From an uncultured Bacteroidales bacterium (GTDB taxonomy: Bacteria; Bacteroidota; Bacteroidia; Bacteroidales; Bacteroidaceae): 20,907 nucleotides of DNA. The DNA lies in NCBI GenBank assembly GCA_937901185.1, contig CALCHR010000026.1, positions 1 through 20,907 of the forward strand, written 5' to 3'. Positions 14,815 to 20,907 of the stretch are shown in pieces (positions within the stretch are counted from its first letter, which is position 1; each line of letters opens with the position of its first letter). Below the pieces are notes generated by a model. The model worked only from the letters and a program-made list of their open reading frames with translations, did not search any database and was not told the DNA's origin. Position numbers and translations under genes: made by a program.

Positions 14815-16014
14815 TTAGAGGGCCTTGTATTTACCGCCGGTGATTTCGTCAATGCCCAGCGCGCGGTAGACCATCTGGTAGTGCTTCGGTTCCTCTTCGT
14901 AGAAGAATCCGATGCGGCCGTCGGCTTGCAGGGTCATAGTGGAATAGGCCGAACCAAGGGTGGAAACCTGATAGCTGCCTTGCCAGTGGGAGGCGAAAGC
15001 CATGGGGGTGAGATAGTCGGCTTGCTTGGCCAATTCCTTCCAGTAGATAGTCACGTTGCTACGCTGCGGTCCTGCGGGAATGCTCTGCAGCGCGAGGTGG
15101 GTGCGCTTGCCATCGGCGCGGCGGGCTTCTACGATAAGGATTTCGCCATTGCAGGGTGTGCCTTCGTTGTTGATGCCTCCGGGGGCACGGCGCGAGTCTA
15201 CGGGATGACCCCATACGCCTTCGCCACGCTTCTCGTCGGTATAGCGGAACACGTTGAAGTAGCGGCCGCCATGCTTGCGCGAGCTGAGGAGCACGGAGCC
15301 GTCGGGCAGTTCCTCACACTTGGGCTCGTCGCCCTTTGGTGCACACGATTCGGTGGCCGAACCGAGCACGTTCCACGAGCGACCGAAGTCGTCGGAGTAG
15401 AGCACGAAGTTGCCCACGTGGGTACAGAGAGCGCCATAGAGGCGGTAGTATTTTCCTACCTTGATTTTACTACTTTGGCAGATGCGTCCCGATCCCATGA
15501 AGAGGCCGTTGACGCGTCCACCCAACAGGTCGATGTAAACATGCTTGGTGAGGTCGGTGGGAGTGTCCCACTTCCAGGACTGCGTCTTCTTGTCCCAGCG
15601 GCCGTGGGTATATACAAAACGCTGGCTCTTCTCTACCTTTGAACTCCAATAGGGCACATCACCCGATACGCAAACCAGGAGCAACTCCTTGCGGTTGCGG
15701 TCGGCCACGAGGCAAGCATCGCCGTAGCCGGTATCAGGTCCGCTGCCGGTGCCCACCAGCACGTTGAACGGCTCGCCCCAGGTCTTTCCGTTGTCGTGGC
15801 TGGTGCGGCCCAGAATGTCCACGCGGCCGTAGCCGATGTCGCCGCCACACGGACGACGGTCTGTCAATGCAATGAGCTGACCATCCTTGTCGGTGGTGAT
15901 GGCCGGGATGCGATAGGGATAGCCGGAGGCATCGCCTGTTTCAAAGAGGGTGGTCTGTGCAGGAGCCACCAGCGCTGTCAGGAAAAGGCTGAGTAGCAAA
16001 AATGTTTTTCTCAT
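14815..16014 (-). CDS. Secreted exo-alpha-sialidase (GH33-type, BNR/Asp-box propeller)
   Basis: Likely releases terminal sialic acid from host glycans. The 399-residue protein has a signal peptide (MRKTFLLLSLFLTALVAPA, cleavage about 19/20) with no lipobox Cys, so it should be periplasmic or secreted. Sialidase marks are YRIP (34-37, R35), Asp boxes SHDNGKTW (72-79) and SDDFGRSW (207-214), GDEPKCEELPDGSVLLSSR (228-246) and SAYSTM (356-361). By comparison with known sialidases, inferred catalytic residues are R35, D59, E230, R246, R318 and Y357. It lacks the N-terminal carbohydrate-binding domain found in many Bacteroidales NanH proteins. No sialic acid transport or catabolism genes are adjacent. 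It follows yifB by 36 bp with no promoter box seen between, so the two may be co-transcribed. Confidence 0.88.
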   Translation of the reverse strand: MRKTFLLLSLFLTALVAPAQTTLFETGDASGYPYRIPAITTDKDGQLIALTDRRPCGGDIGYGRVDILGRTSHDNGKTWGEPFNVLVGTGSGPDTGYGDACLVADRNRKELLLVCVSGDVPYWSSKVEKSQRFVYTHGRWDKKTQSWKWDTPTDLTKHVYIDLLGGRVNGLFMGSGRICQSSKIKVGKYYRLYGALCTHVGNFVLYSDDFGRSWNVLGSATESCAPKGDEPKCEELPDGSVLLSSRKHGGRYFNVFRYTDEKRGEGVWGHPVDSRRAPGGINNEGTPCNGEILIVEARRADGKRTHLALQSIPAGPQRSNVTIYWKELAKQADYLTPMAFASHWQGSYQVSTLGSAYSTMTLQADGRIGFFYEEEPKHYQMVYRALGIDEITGGKYKAL

Positions 16015-16050
16015 AAGTATATAATTAAGCGTATTAAAAAATTCGGTGGT

Positions 16051-17589
16051 CTATTCGCCCCACGAAGCGCGGTCCAGGTTTCTGTAGCCCACAGCTTCGG
16101 CCACATGGGCAGCGCCTATTTGCTCCGCACCATCCAAGTCGGCTATCGTGCGAGCCACTTTCAGGATGCGCTCATAAGCTCGGGCCGAGAGGTCTAGGGC
16201 TTTCATGGCGCGCGAAAGGCGGGCTGCTCCCTCCTCATCGGGGCGGGCATACTGCTCAAGGAGGCGTGCCGACATCTGAGCGTTGCAGTGAACGGAGGGC
16301 TCACCCTTGAAACGCTCGGTCTGTATCTCGCGGGCACGGAGAACGCGGGCACGGATTTCCTGGCTCGTCTCTCCCTTCGGGGCAGCAGCCAAGTCGTCCA
16401 GCGAAACGGGCGTCACCTCTACCTGGATGTCTATGCGGTCGAGCAAAGGACCGCTTATCTTGTTCATGTAGCGCTGAATCTGTCCGGGTGAACATTCGCA
16501 GCCGTGGGTGGGATGATTGTAGTAGCCGCAAGGGCAGGGATTCATCGAGGCCACCAGCATGAAGGAGCAGGGAAGTGTGGCGGTGTATTTGGCGCGTGAG
16601 ATGGTGATGGAACGGTCCTCGAGAGGCTGGCGCAAAGTTTCCAGTGCTTGGCGACTAAACTCGGGGAGCTCGTCGAGAAAGAGCACGCCGTTGTGGGCAA
16701 GGCTGATTTCGCCAGGCTGAAAGTTGGTGCCGCCGCCAATAAGGGCTACGTCGGAGATGGTGTGGTGGGGCGAGCGGAAGGGACGTTGCGTGATGAGCGA
16801 TTCCTCTTTCTCCAACTTGCCGGCCACACTGTGTATCTGCGTGGTCTCCAGGCTTTCGGAGAGGGTGAGTTGCGGAAGGATGGAGGGAATGCGCTTGGCC
16901 ATCATGCTCTTTCCGCAGCCGGGACTTCCCACCAGCATAATATTATGGCCGCCGGCGGCTGCTACCTCGAAGGCGCGCTTCACATTGTCCTGGCCTTTCA
17001 CCTCGGAAAAATCCAGCGGGAAAAGGCTCTGAGCAGCATAGAATTCCTCGCGGGTGTTGATTAGTGTGGGCTGCAAGGTAGGTTCGCCATTCAGGAAGCC
17101 TACCACGTCGCGCAAGGTGGCTGCGCCATACACCTTCAACTTGTTCACCACCGCTGCCTCGCGCACATTGTCCGTCGGCACAATCAGCGTTTCGTAGCCC
17201 AGCTCGCGGGCTTTGATGGCGATGGGCAGTGCGCCTTTCACTGGCCTTATGCTGCCGTCGAGACCCAGTTCGCCGACAAACATAGTAGAGGCCAGCAACG
17301 CCGAGTCTACCATCTTCGAAGCCGCCATCAAGCCGATGGCCACCGGAAGGTCGTAGCTGCTGCCTTCTTTGCGCACATCGGCGGGAGCGAAGTTAATGGT
17401 GGTGTGCTTCTGCGGCAGATGGAAGCCCGAGTTGGTAAGGGCGGCCTTCACGCGGATTTGGCTCTCACGCACGGCATTGTCCGGCAGGCCCACCATATAG
17501 ATACCATCGCCCTTGGCAGTGTTCACTTCGATGACCACGGGCATGGCTGTGAGCCCGTTGATGGCTGCTGAGTTGATTTTGACAAGCAT
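16051..17589 (-). CDS. YifB/ComM family Mg-chelatase-like AAA+ ATPase
   Basis: The 512-residue protein has the YifB layout: an N-terminal Lon-protease-like S5 domain (about 1-170, with VGLPDNAVRES and VGELGLDGSIRPVKG), an AAA+ core with Walker A GSPGCGKS (221-228) and Walker B VLFLDE (302-307), a Cys-rich segment MNPCPCGYYNHPTHGCEC, and a C-terminal Mg-chelatase helical domain. The S5-like domain lacks an evident Ser-Lys protease dyad, as is usual in this family. ComM homologues are helicases promoting branch migration during natural transformation in Vibrio; that role here is only an inference. The start is 3 bp after the stop of the upstream thioredoxin-fold lipoprotein gene, indicating tight co-transcription. 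Confidence 0.92.
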   Translation of the reverse strand: MLVKINSAAINGLTAMPVVIEVNTAKGDGIYMVGLPDNAVRESQIRVKAALTNSGFHLPQKHTTINFAPADVRKEGSSYDLPVAIGLMAASKMVDSALLASTMFVGELGLDGSIRPVKGALPIAIKARELGYETLIVPTDNVREAAVVNKLKVYGAATLRDVVGFLNGEPTLQPTLINTREEFYAAQSLFPLDFSEVKGQDNVKRAFEVAAAGGHNIMLVGSPGCGKSMMAKRIPSILPQLTLSESLETTQIHSVAGKLEKEESLITQRPFRSPHHTISDVALIGGGTNFQPGEISLAHNGVLFLDELPEFSRQALETLRQPLEDRSITISRAKYTATLPCSFMLVASMNPCPCGYYNHPTHGCECSPGQIQRYMNKISGPLLDRIDIQVEVTPVSLDDLAAAPKGETSQEIRARVLRAREIQTERFKGEPSVHCNAQMSARLLEQYARPDEEGAARLSRAMKALDLSARAYERILKVARTIADLDGAEQIGAAHVAEAVGYRNLDRASWGE

Positions 17590-17592
17590 CGG

Positions 17593-18591
17593 CTATTTCT
17601 TCAAGAGTTTTTCTATCTGCTTCTCCAGGTGGTCGGTTCTGATGTTGCGCTTGACGATGACGCCGTTTTTATCTACGAGGATGTGGCCCGGTATGCGGTT
17701 CAGCCCCAAGCGCAGGGCGAGCGGCGAGTCGAAGCCTTTTTGCTCGCAGACGGTTACGGAGAGCATAGTGTCGCGCTCCATTTGTTTGCGAAGCTTTGCG
17801 GTCTCGGCGTCGAGGGCGATGTTGAGGATGCCCAGACTGTCGCCGAAGGTGGAGCGCAGTTTCTTGAGGGCTTTGACAGTCCCGACGCAGTCGTTGCTCC
17901 ATGTAGCGAGGGTGCTGATAACGAATGGTTTGTCGAAGGTGGCTTGTGTGATTTTTGTGCTATCGAGAGCGTAGGCTTCGAAGGGCACTATTTTTTTACC
18001 CACGCCGTTGACAAAGGCGGCGCGGCTTTGGTTGTCTATTTGTAGCAACAACAGGTCTTCGGGCTGTGCTTTGCGCAGTGCGTTGAGCAGGCCGAGGGCC
18101 GTTTCGGCATCGGGTTCTTCGGCTTTGGCAAAGTGTTGGATGAAGAGCGCAAGGGCGGCTTGGGTGTAGGAGTGGCTGTAGATAAAGTCGGCCACGGCCA
18201 TTTTTTTCTCTCGCTCGCCGAGGTGCTGTGTCTGGATGCGGAAGTCGGAGAGCAGTTTGTTTTCTTCTGAGCCGCTCACGTTTGTTTCGAGCAGATGGGC
18301 TGCGTGGCCTTCCACCTCAATGTCCTTGCCCGGCTCGGCCACGAGTTGTATCTCTGAGAAGTTGGGGAAGAGGAGCGTCAGGATAACGGGTTTGTCCAGG
18401 GCGTAGGTGTAGGAGAATTTTCCGTTGTCCACTTTCAGCGTATCGACGAAGGCGCGGCCGGTCTCTTCGCTGTAGATGTAGAACTGGGCTTGCCGGATGC
18501 CCTCAAAGCTACCTGTTATCTCTATGCGGTTGGCGTCTTTGCCGCAGGCTGTAAGCAGCAGGAGAAGGAGCGGAAGGAGTTTGCGCATCAT
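17593..18591 (-). CDS. TlpA-like thioredoxin-fold lipoprotein with degenerate active site
   Basis: A 332-residue lipoprotein: MMRKLLPLLLLLLTAC gives a signal peptide and lipobox with C16. Residues about 20-110 resemble the DUF4369 beta domain (ITGSFEGIRQAQFYIYSEE, TLKVDNGKFSY) found before many Bacteroidota thiol-disulfide oxidoreductases; 115-215 is a helical linker; 220-332 is a thioredoxin fold with the cis-proline segment RIPGHILVDKNG (P301). The expected W-C-x-x-C reads W231-S-N-D-C235: the first Cys is replaced by Ser, so ordinary dithiol chemistry is not possible. Start chosen at the Met pair at 18586-18591; a 15-residue upstream extension would begin in the loop of the preceding gene's terminator. 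Substrate unknown. It leads directly into yifB (3 bp). Confidence 0.82.
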   Translation of the reverse strand: MMRKLLPLLLLLLTACGKDANRIEITGSFEGIRQAQFYIYSEETGRAFVDTLKVDNGKFSYTYALDKPVILTLLFPNFSEIQLVAEPGKDIEVEGHAAHLLETNVSGSEENKLLSDFRIQTQHLGEREKKMAVADFIYSHSYTQAALALFIQHFAKAEEPDAETALGLLNALRKAQPEDLLLLQIDNQSRAAFVNGVGKKIVPFEAYALDSTKITQATFDKPFVISTLATWSNDCVGTVKALKKLRSTFGDSLGILNIALDAETAKLRKQMERDTMLSVTVCEQKGFDSPLALRLGLNRIPGHILVDKNGVIVKRNIRTDHLEKQIEKLLKK

Positions 18592-18600
18592 AGTATTAGA

Positions 18601-18643
18601 AAAGAAAAACCCCGGATGTAGCTGCTGGGCGTACACCCGGGGT
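18601..18643 (-). terminator. Terminator of the OmpA-like/TPR lipoprotein gene
   Basis: Arms 18632-18643 and 18609-18620 form a 12 bp stem with one mismatch around an 11 nt loop; the outer ACCCCGG/CCGGGGT is perfect. On the minus strand it is followed by TTTTCTTT (18601-18608). It starts 20 bp after the upstream stop and ends only 10 bp before the next gene's ATG at 18591, so it could also act as an attenuator for the downstream genes. Confidence 0.8.
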
Positions 18644-18663
18644 GTGGATGAGTGATTAGTTTC

Positions 18664-20364
18664 TTACTTTACGAGCTTCTGGAAGGTAGCGTTACCAAAG
18701 AGCGAGCGGAACTCGAGGTCTTTGGCTGCGCGTGCCTTGAGGCTGGCATCTTTTTCAAAGGCGGCCTTGAGATAGTCCATAGAAGTGTTCTTCAAGTTGG
18801 AGCGTATGGCGGCCACGGCTTTGAGATATTCGGTCAGGGCGTCGGGGTTTTCTACGCGGTTGAGGGTGAGCAGGGCGTTGGCATAGTCCTTGTTGAGGAT
18901 TTGGGCCAGTGCGCTGCTGTTGGTCTCCACACCTGCCAGACTGTTGGCGGCTGCGGCGTATTGTCCCTTGGCTATTTGCAAGTGGCCGAGCACTTCGCTG
19001 TAGTTCTTGGCAGTAGCGGCGCGGCTGAGGTCGAACTCTGCCTGCTCCACGTTGCCTTCTGCCAGTGCCACGAGGGCTTTGTTGGCGTTCACCTCAACGG
19101 CCTTGGCGTTCTTTGAAGCAGCTTGTTCGAGGTAGCTCTTAGCCTCGGCCAGGTTGCCCTTGGCAAAAGCCATTGTGGCCAGGTTGTTGTAGGCGCGATA
19201 GTCGGCGGGATACTGCTTGGTAGTAGTCTCGTAGATGCCTTCCTGCTCAGCGGCGTTCTCGGTGAGGGTGGCGGCGTAGAGGAGTTCTTCTACAGAGAGC
19301 TTAGAGGCATCTTCCTTATACTGGGCCTGGATTTCGTCGTCGCTGCGGCCGATGATGTTGTAGTTGATGGTGAGGCGGGCGCGGCGCAACTCGGGCAGGA
19401 TTTCGTCGGTCAGCTCGGTGAAGGCGGCAGAGATGTTCTTGATTTGCTTCTCGCGCTCTTCGGGATCTTTGTACATAGAGAGTACGCGGAGCACCACTTC
19501 CTTGTCCTGCATGTTGCTCTGTGACACCAATTCCTGGAAGCCGTCCCAGTCTTCAGCAGTGTATTTTGAATCTACATAGGCGTCGAAGTCCATGTTCTTC
19601 AATTCGCCCTTCACGTAGCCGGCTGAAGATTTCTCGCGGTCGGCGGCCAACTTGGTGTTGAGCTTCATGCCGCCGTCGGGAGAGGCGTAGGCAGACACTT
19701 CGATGTTGTCCAGCTGATAGCCCTTTTGGTTCTCCTTGATTTCGCGCAGGGTCTTGATGAAGTCCTGAACGGAAGTGGTCTCCAGCTCGCTGGTGCGCAC
19801 CTTCGATTGCTGGATGAGGTATTTAATCTGGGCTTGCTTGGTCTGTGCGATGGCATATTGGTAAGCATCGACAGAGGCTTCGGTGTTGGCAGAGCCTACG
19901 GTCTTCTCCACGAGGGTGCTGGTAGAGATAACGCCGTTGGCCACTTTCACCTCGGGCACTTCCACCTCTTTCTTACCCACGCGGGCGGTGAAGGTCAGAT
20001 AGAGCTCGCTCTCCAACATCTCGGGCACGTAGGCAAACTGGTTGCGGAGCGTATAGTTGCCGCCCAACTTGTAAGAGATGCTTTGGTCGTTGCCCTGCAC
20101 CTTCTCGCCTTGGAAGGTGGCAGATTGGCCCACGGTCTGGCCGGCAGCGTAACGCAACACGGGGGTAACGGTCACCACGGCCTTCTTCTTCATATACTTC
20201 TCGGGGAAGCGGCCGTTGATGGTTACGGGCACCTGGTTCGACACGGCTTCGAGGGGCGAAGGCGTGATGATAAAATTGTCGGCTGAGAGCTCGCCCAACT
20301 TGCTACAAGAAGTAAGCGCCAGAACTCCGGCCAACGACAGGGTTAAATACAGTTTAGTCTTCAT
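18664..20364 (-). CDS. Lipoprotein with OmpA-like domain and TPR repeats
   Basis: A 566-residue lipoprotein with signal MKTKLYLTLSLAGVLALTSC (C20). Residues about 30-150 are beta-rich and unassigned. About 175-338 look like an OmpA-type peptidoglycan-binding domain with a long insertion: IEVSAYASPDG (221-231) and the helix NTKLAADREKSSAGYV (236-251) fit the family pattern, and a final strand RLTINYNIIGR (330-340) closes it. About 355-560 are helical TPR-like repeats (YRAYNNLATMAFAKGNLAEAKSY, then ANKALVALAEGNVEQAEFDL). This arrangement suggests an outer-membrane lipoprotein that anchors to peptidoglycan and scaffolds a complex. No named family could be assigned. It has its own -7 box and terminator. 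Confidence 0.82.
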   Translation of the reverse strand: MKTKLYLTLSLAGVLALTSCSKLGELSADNFIITPSPLEAVSNQVPVTINGRFPEKYMKKKAVVTVTPVLRYAAGQTVGQSATFQGEKVQGNDQSISYKLGGNYTLRNQFAYVPEMLESELYLTFTARVGKKEVEVPEVKVANGVISTSTLVEKTVGSANTEASVDAYQYAIAQTKQAQIKYLIQQSKVRTSELETTSVQDFIKTLREIKENQKGYQLDNIEVSAYASPDGGMKLNTKLAADREKSSAGYVKGELKNMDFDAYVDSKYTAEDWDGFQELVSQSNMQDKEVVLRVLSMYKDPEEREKQIKNISAAFTELTDEILPELRRARLTINYNIIGRSDDEIQAQYKEDASKLSVEELLYAATLTENAAEQEGIYETTTKQYPADYRAYNNLATMAFAKGNLAEAKSYLEQAASKNAKAVEVNANKALVALAEGNVEQAEFDLSRAATAKNYSEVLGHLQIAKGQYAAAANSLAGVETNSSALAQILNKDYANALLTLNRVENPDALTEYLKAVAAIRSNLKNTSMDYLKAAFEKDASLKARAAKDLEFRSLFGNATFQKLVK

Positions 20365-20392
20365 AATTAAATAGGATATAAAATTCTGGTAG

Positions 20393-20400
20393 CAAAGTTA
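20393..20400 (-). promoter_or_regulatory. -7 promoter box of the OmpA-like/TPR lipoprotein gene
   Basis: On the minus strand this reads TAACTTTG, matching TAnnTTTG, 28 bp before the ATG at 20362-20364. No clear -33 TTTG lies at the expected distance. Confidence 0.6.
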
Positions 20401-20463
20401 GGCATTTCTCTCCTATCTCTCTATCGGCCTACCCCACTTTTTTATACAAAAAAACTTAATACT

Positions 20464-20601
20464 GAGGGCTTTCTATGCCGCTTCTACGGCGATTAAAAAC
20501 TAATGGGCCAGGATTGACACCTCGGCTTTGCATTTCCACCCCTTAAGCCACGGAGCGCCGCTGCAGGCTGCCAAACGCTTTTTTCTCGCAAGAAAGCCCT
20601 C
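20464..20601. repeat. 138-bp segment bounded by an 11-bp perfect inverted repeat
   Basis: GAGGGCTTTCT (20464-20474) and AGAAAGCCCTC (20591-20601) are exact inverted repeats around 116 bp of non-coding DNA. This resembles a very small MITE, but no target-site duplication is seen and the interior has no recognised content. Confidence 0.4.
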
Positions 20602-20609
20602 GCGGAGCA

Positions 20610-20708
20610 GTGTCAAAAAAAATTTGATAGTTTGACACAAAAGTGTCATGCGCATGAAATTTTTATGTCACGCCTTGAAATTTTTGTGTCATGCGCATGA
20701 AATTTTAA
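20610..20708. repeat. TGTCA-based repeat cluster with CATGCGCATG palindromes
   Basis: GTGTCAAA (20610-20617) and TTTGACAC (20631-20638) form an 8 bp perfect dyad. Then come three direct units, each starting TGTCA and containing GAAATTTT: 20644-20665, 20666-20686 and 20687-20708 (22, 21 and 22 bp). Units 1 and 3 hold the perfect 12 bp palindrome TCATGCGCATGA (20646-20657, 20689-20700); unit 2 is degenerate. The cluster is about 245 bp upstream of the OmpA/TPR lipoprotein promoter and outside any transcript I can define. Confidence 0.8.
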
Positions 20709-20772
20709 TTTCAAGCCGAGAAACGAGTGCTGAGAAGCCACCGCTTTTTGCAAACCGCCACCCGGCGGCCAA

Positions 20773-20812
20773 CAAAAAAAGCCTCCCCGGCTCAGAAGTG
20801 AACCGGGGAGGC
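20773..20812 (-). terminator. Rho-independent terminator of the right-edge gene
   Basis: GCCTCCCCGG (20781-20790) and CCGGGGAGGC (20803-20812) form a perfect 10 bp GC-rich stem with a 12 nt loop. The plus-strand run AAAAAAA (20774-20780) becomes the U-tract on the minus strand. It starts 29 bp after the stop of the partial gene. Confidence 0.9.
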
Positions 20813-20841
20813 ATTTGCGAGAGGCTCAGAGAGCCTTGGGG

Positions 20842-20907
20842 TTATTTCCAGAAGGAGCCGGAAGCGTCTTCTTCCGTCTTTTCCCAAGCATAGCGCTTGC
20901 GTTTCTT
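20842..20907 (-). CDS. C-terminal fragment of an unidentified protein (runs off the right edge)
   Basis: On the minus strand the last 66 bases of the window encode 21 residues ending in stop: KKRKRYAWEKTEEDASGSFWK. The frame is open to the window edge and is followed by a strong terminator, which supports a real gene end. The basic then acidic tail with a terminal aromatic residue is not enough to name a family. Confidence 0.6.
   Translation of the reverse strand, partial: KKRKRYAWEKTEEDASGSFWK

Larger units (their letters stand above)
20365..20841. other. 477-bp repeat-rich intergenic region
   Basis: No gene is supported here. Besides the -7 box for the OmpA/TPR lipoprotein (20393-20400), it holds an 11 bp inverted repeat pair (20464-20474 and 20591-20601), a dyad GTGTCAAA/TTTGACAC (20610-20638), a 21/22 bp direct repeat array (20644-20708) and the terminator of the right-edge gene (20773-20812). 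Confidence 0.75.

Noticed and set aside
14737..15642. 301-residue plus-strand open frame
   Set aside because: It lies antisense to the sialidase gene, whose signal peptide, YRIP motif and Asp boxes show that the minus strand is coding. It begins inside the terminator hairpin and has no recognisable motif.
19726..20286. 186-residue plus-strand open frame inside the OmpA/TPR lipoprotein gene
   Set aside because: Low-complexity Leu/Gly/His-rich translation, typical of the antisense of a real gene; the opposite strand has a lipobox and domain pattern.
20648..20893. 81-residue plus-strand open frame near the right edge
   Set aside because: It is built from the 21-22 bp repeats, then runs through the GC-rich terminator hairpin and over the minus-strand gene end.

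Overview
The window looks like chromosomal DNA of a Bacteroidota bacterium, most likely order Bacteroidales and possibly a Prevotella-like lineage. Genes are preceded by the Bacteroidota -7 box TAnnTTTG (six examples) and not by purine-rich Shine-Dalgarno sites. Lipoprotein signals, a DUF3098 protein beside an FtsX-like protein, and a short TruB without a PUA domain fit the same group. Genus is not established.

Layout. At the left, malate dehydrogenase (mdh, minus strand) diverges from a long plus-strand run: M24B Xaa-Pro aminopeptidase (pepP), miaB, then an apparent operon ftsX - DUF3098 - uppP - truB - queA - folK. mutS follows with its own promoter and terminator. The run mixes cell-envelope functions (FtsX, UppP), tRNA modification (MiaB, TruB, QueA) and folate synthesis (FolK). 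FolK carries an extra C-terminal GNAT acetyltransferase domain. The uppP-truB junction is split by about 230 bp containing a 4 x 21 bp tandem repeat, of which a near-identical partial copy lies at the left edge of the window.

Next comes a 630-residue acidic lipoprotein of unknown function, weakly reminiscent of beta-pore-forming toxins. It is bracketed by two direct copies of a composite module: a terminator hairpin, the 12-mer GGCTCATAGGTT, and a tandem array of GTTAC/GTAAC palindromes. The internal spacing is the same in both copies.

The rest is on the minus strand, given here in transcription order from the right edge: the last codons of an unknown protein with a strong terminator, an OmpA-like/TPR lipoprotein, a thioredoxin-fold lipoprotein that has lost one active-site cysteine, a YifB/ComM-type AAA ATPase, and a secreted GH33-type sialidase. 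The 477 bp gap near the right edge holds TGTCA-based repeats and an 11 bp inverted repeat pair.

The most unusual content is intergenic: three sequence-unrelated families of repeats that all have a 21-22 bp period, close to two turns of B-form DNA. I see no CRISPR array, transposase, tRNA or rRNA gene. Family assignments come from motif recognition; no database search was run.
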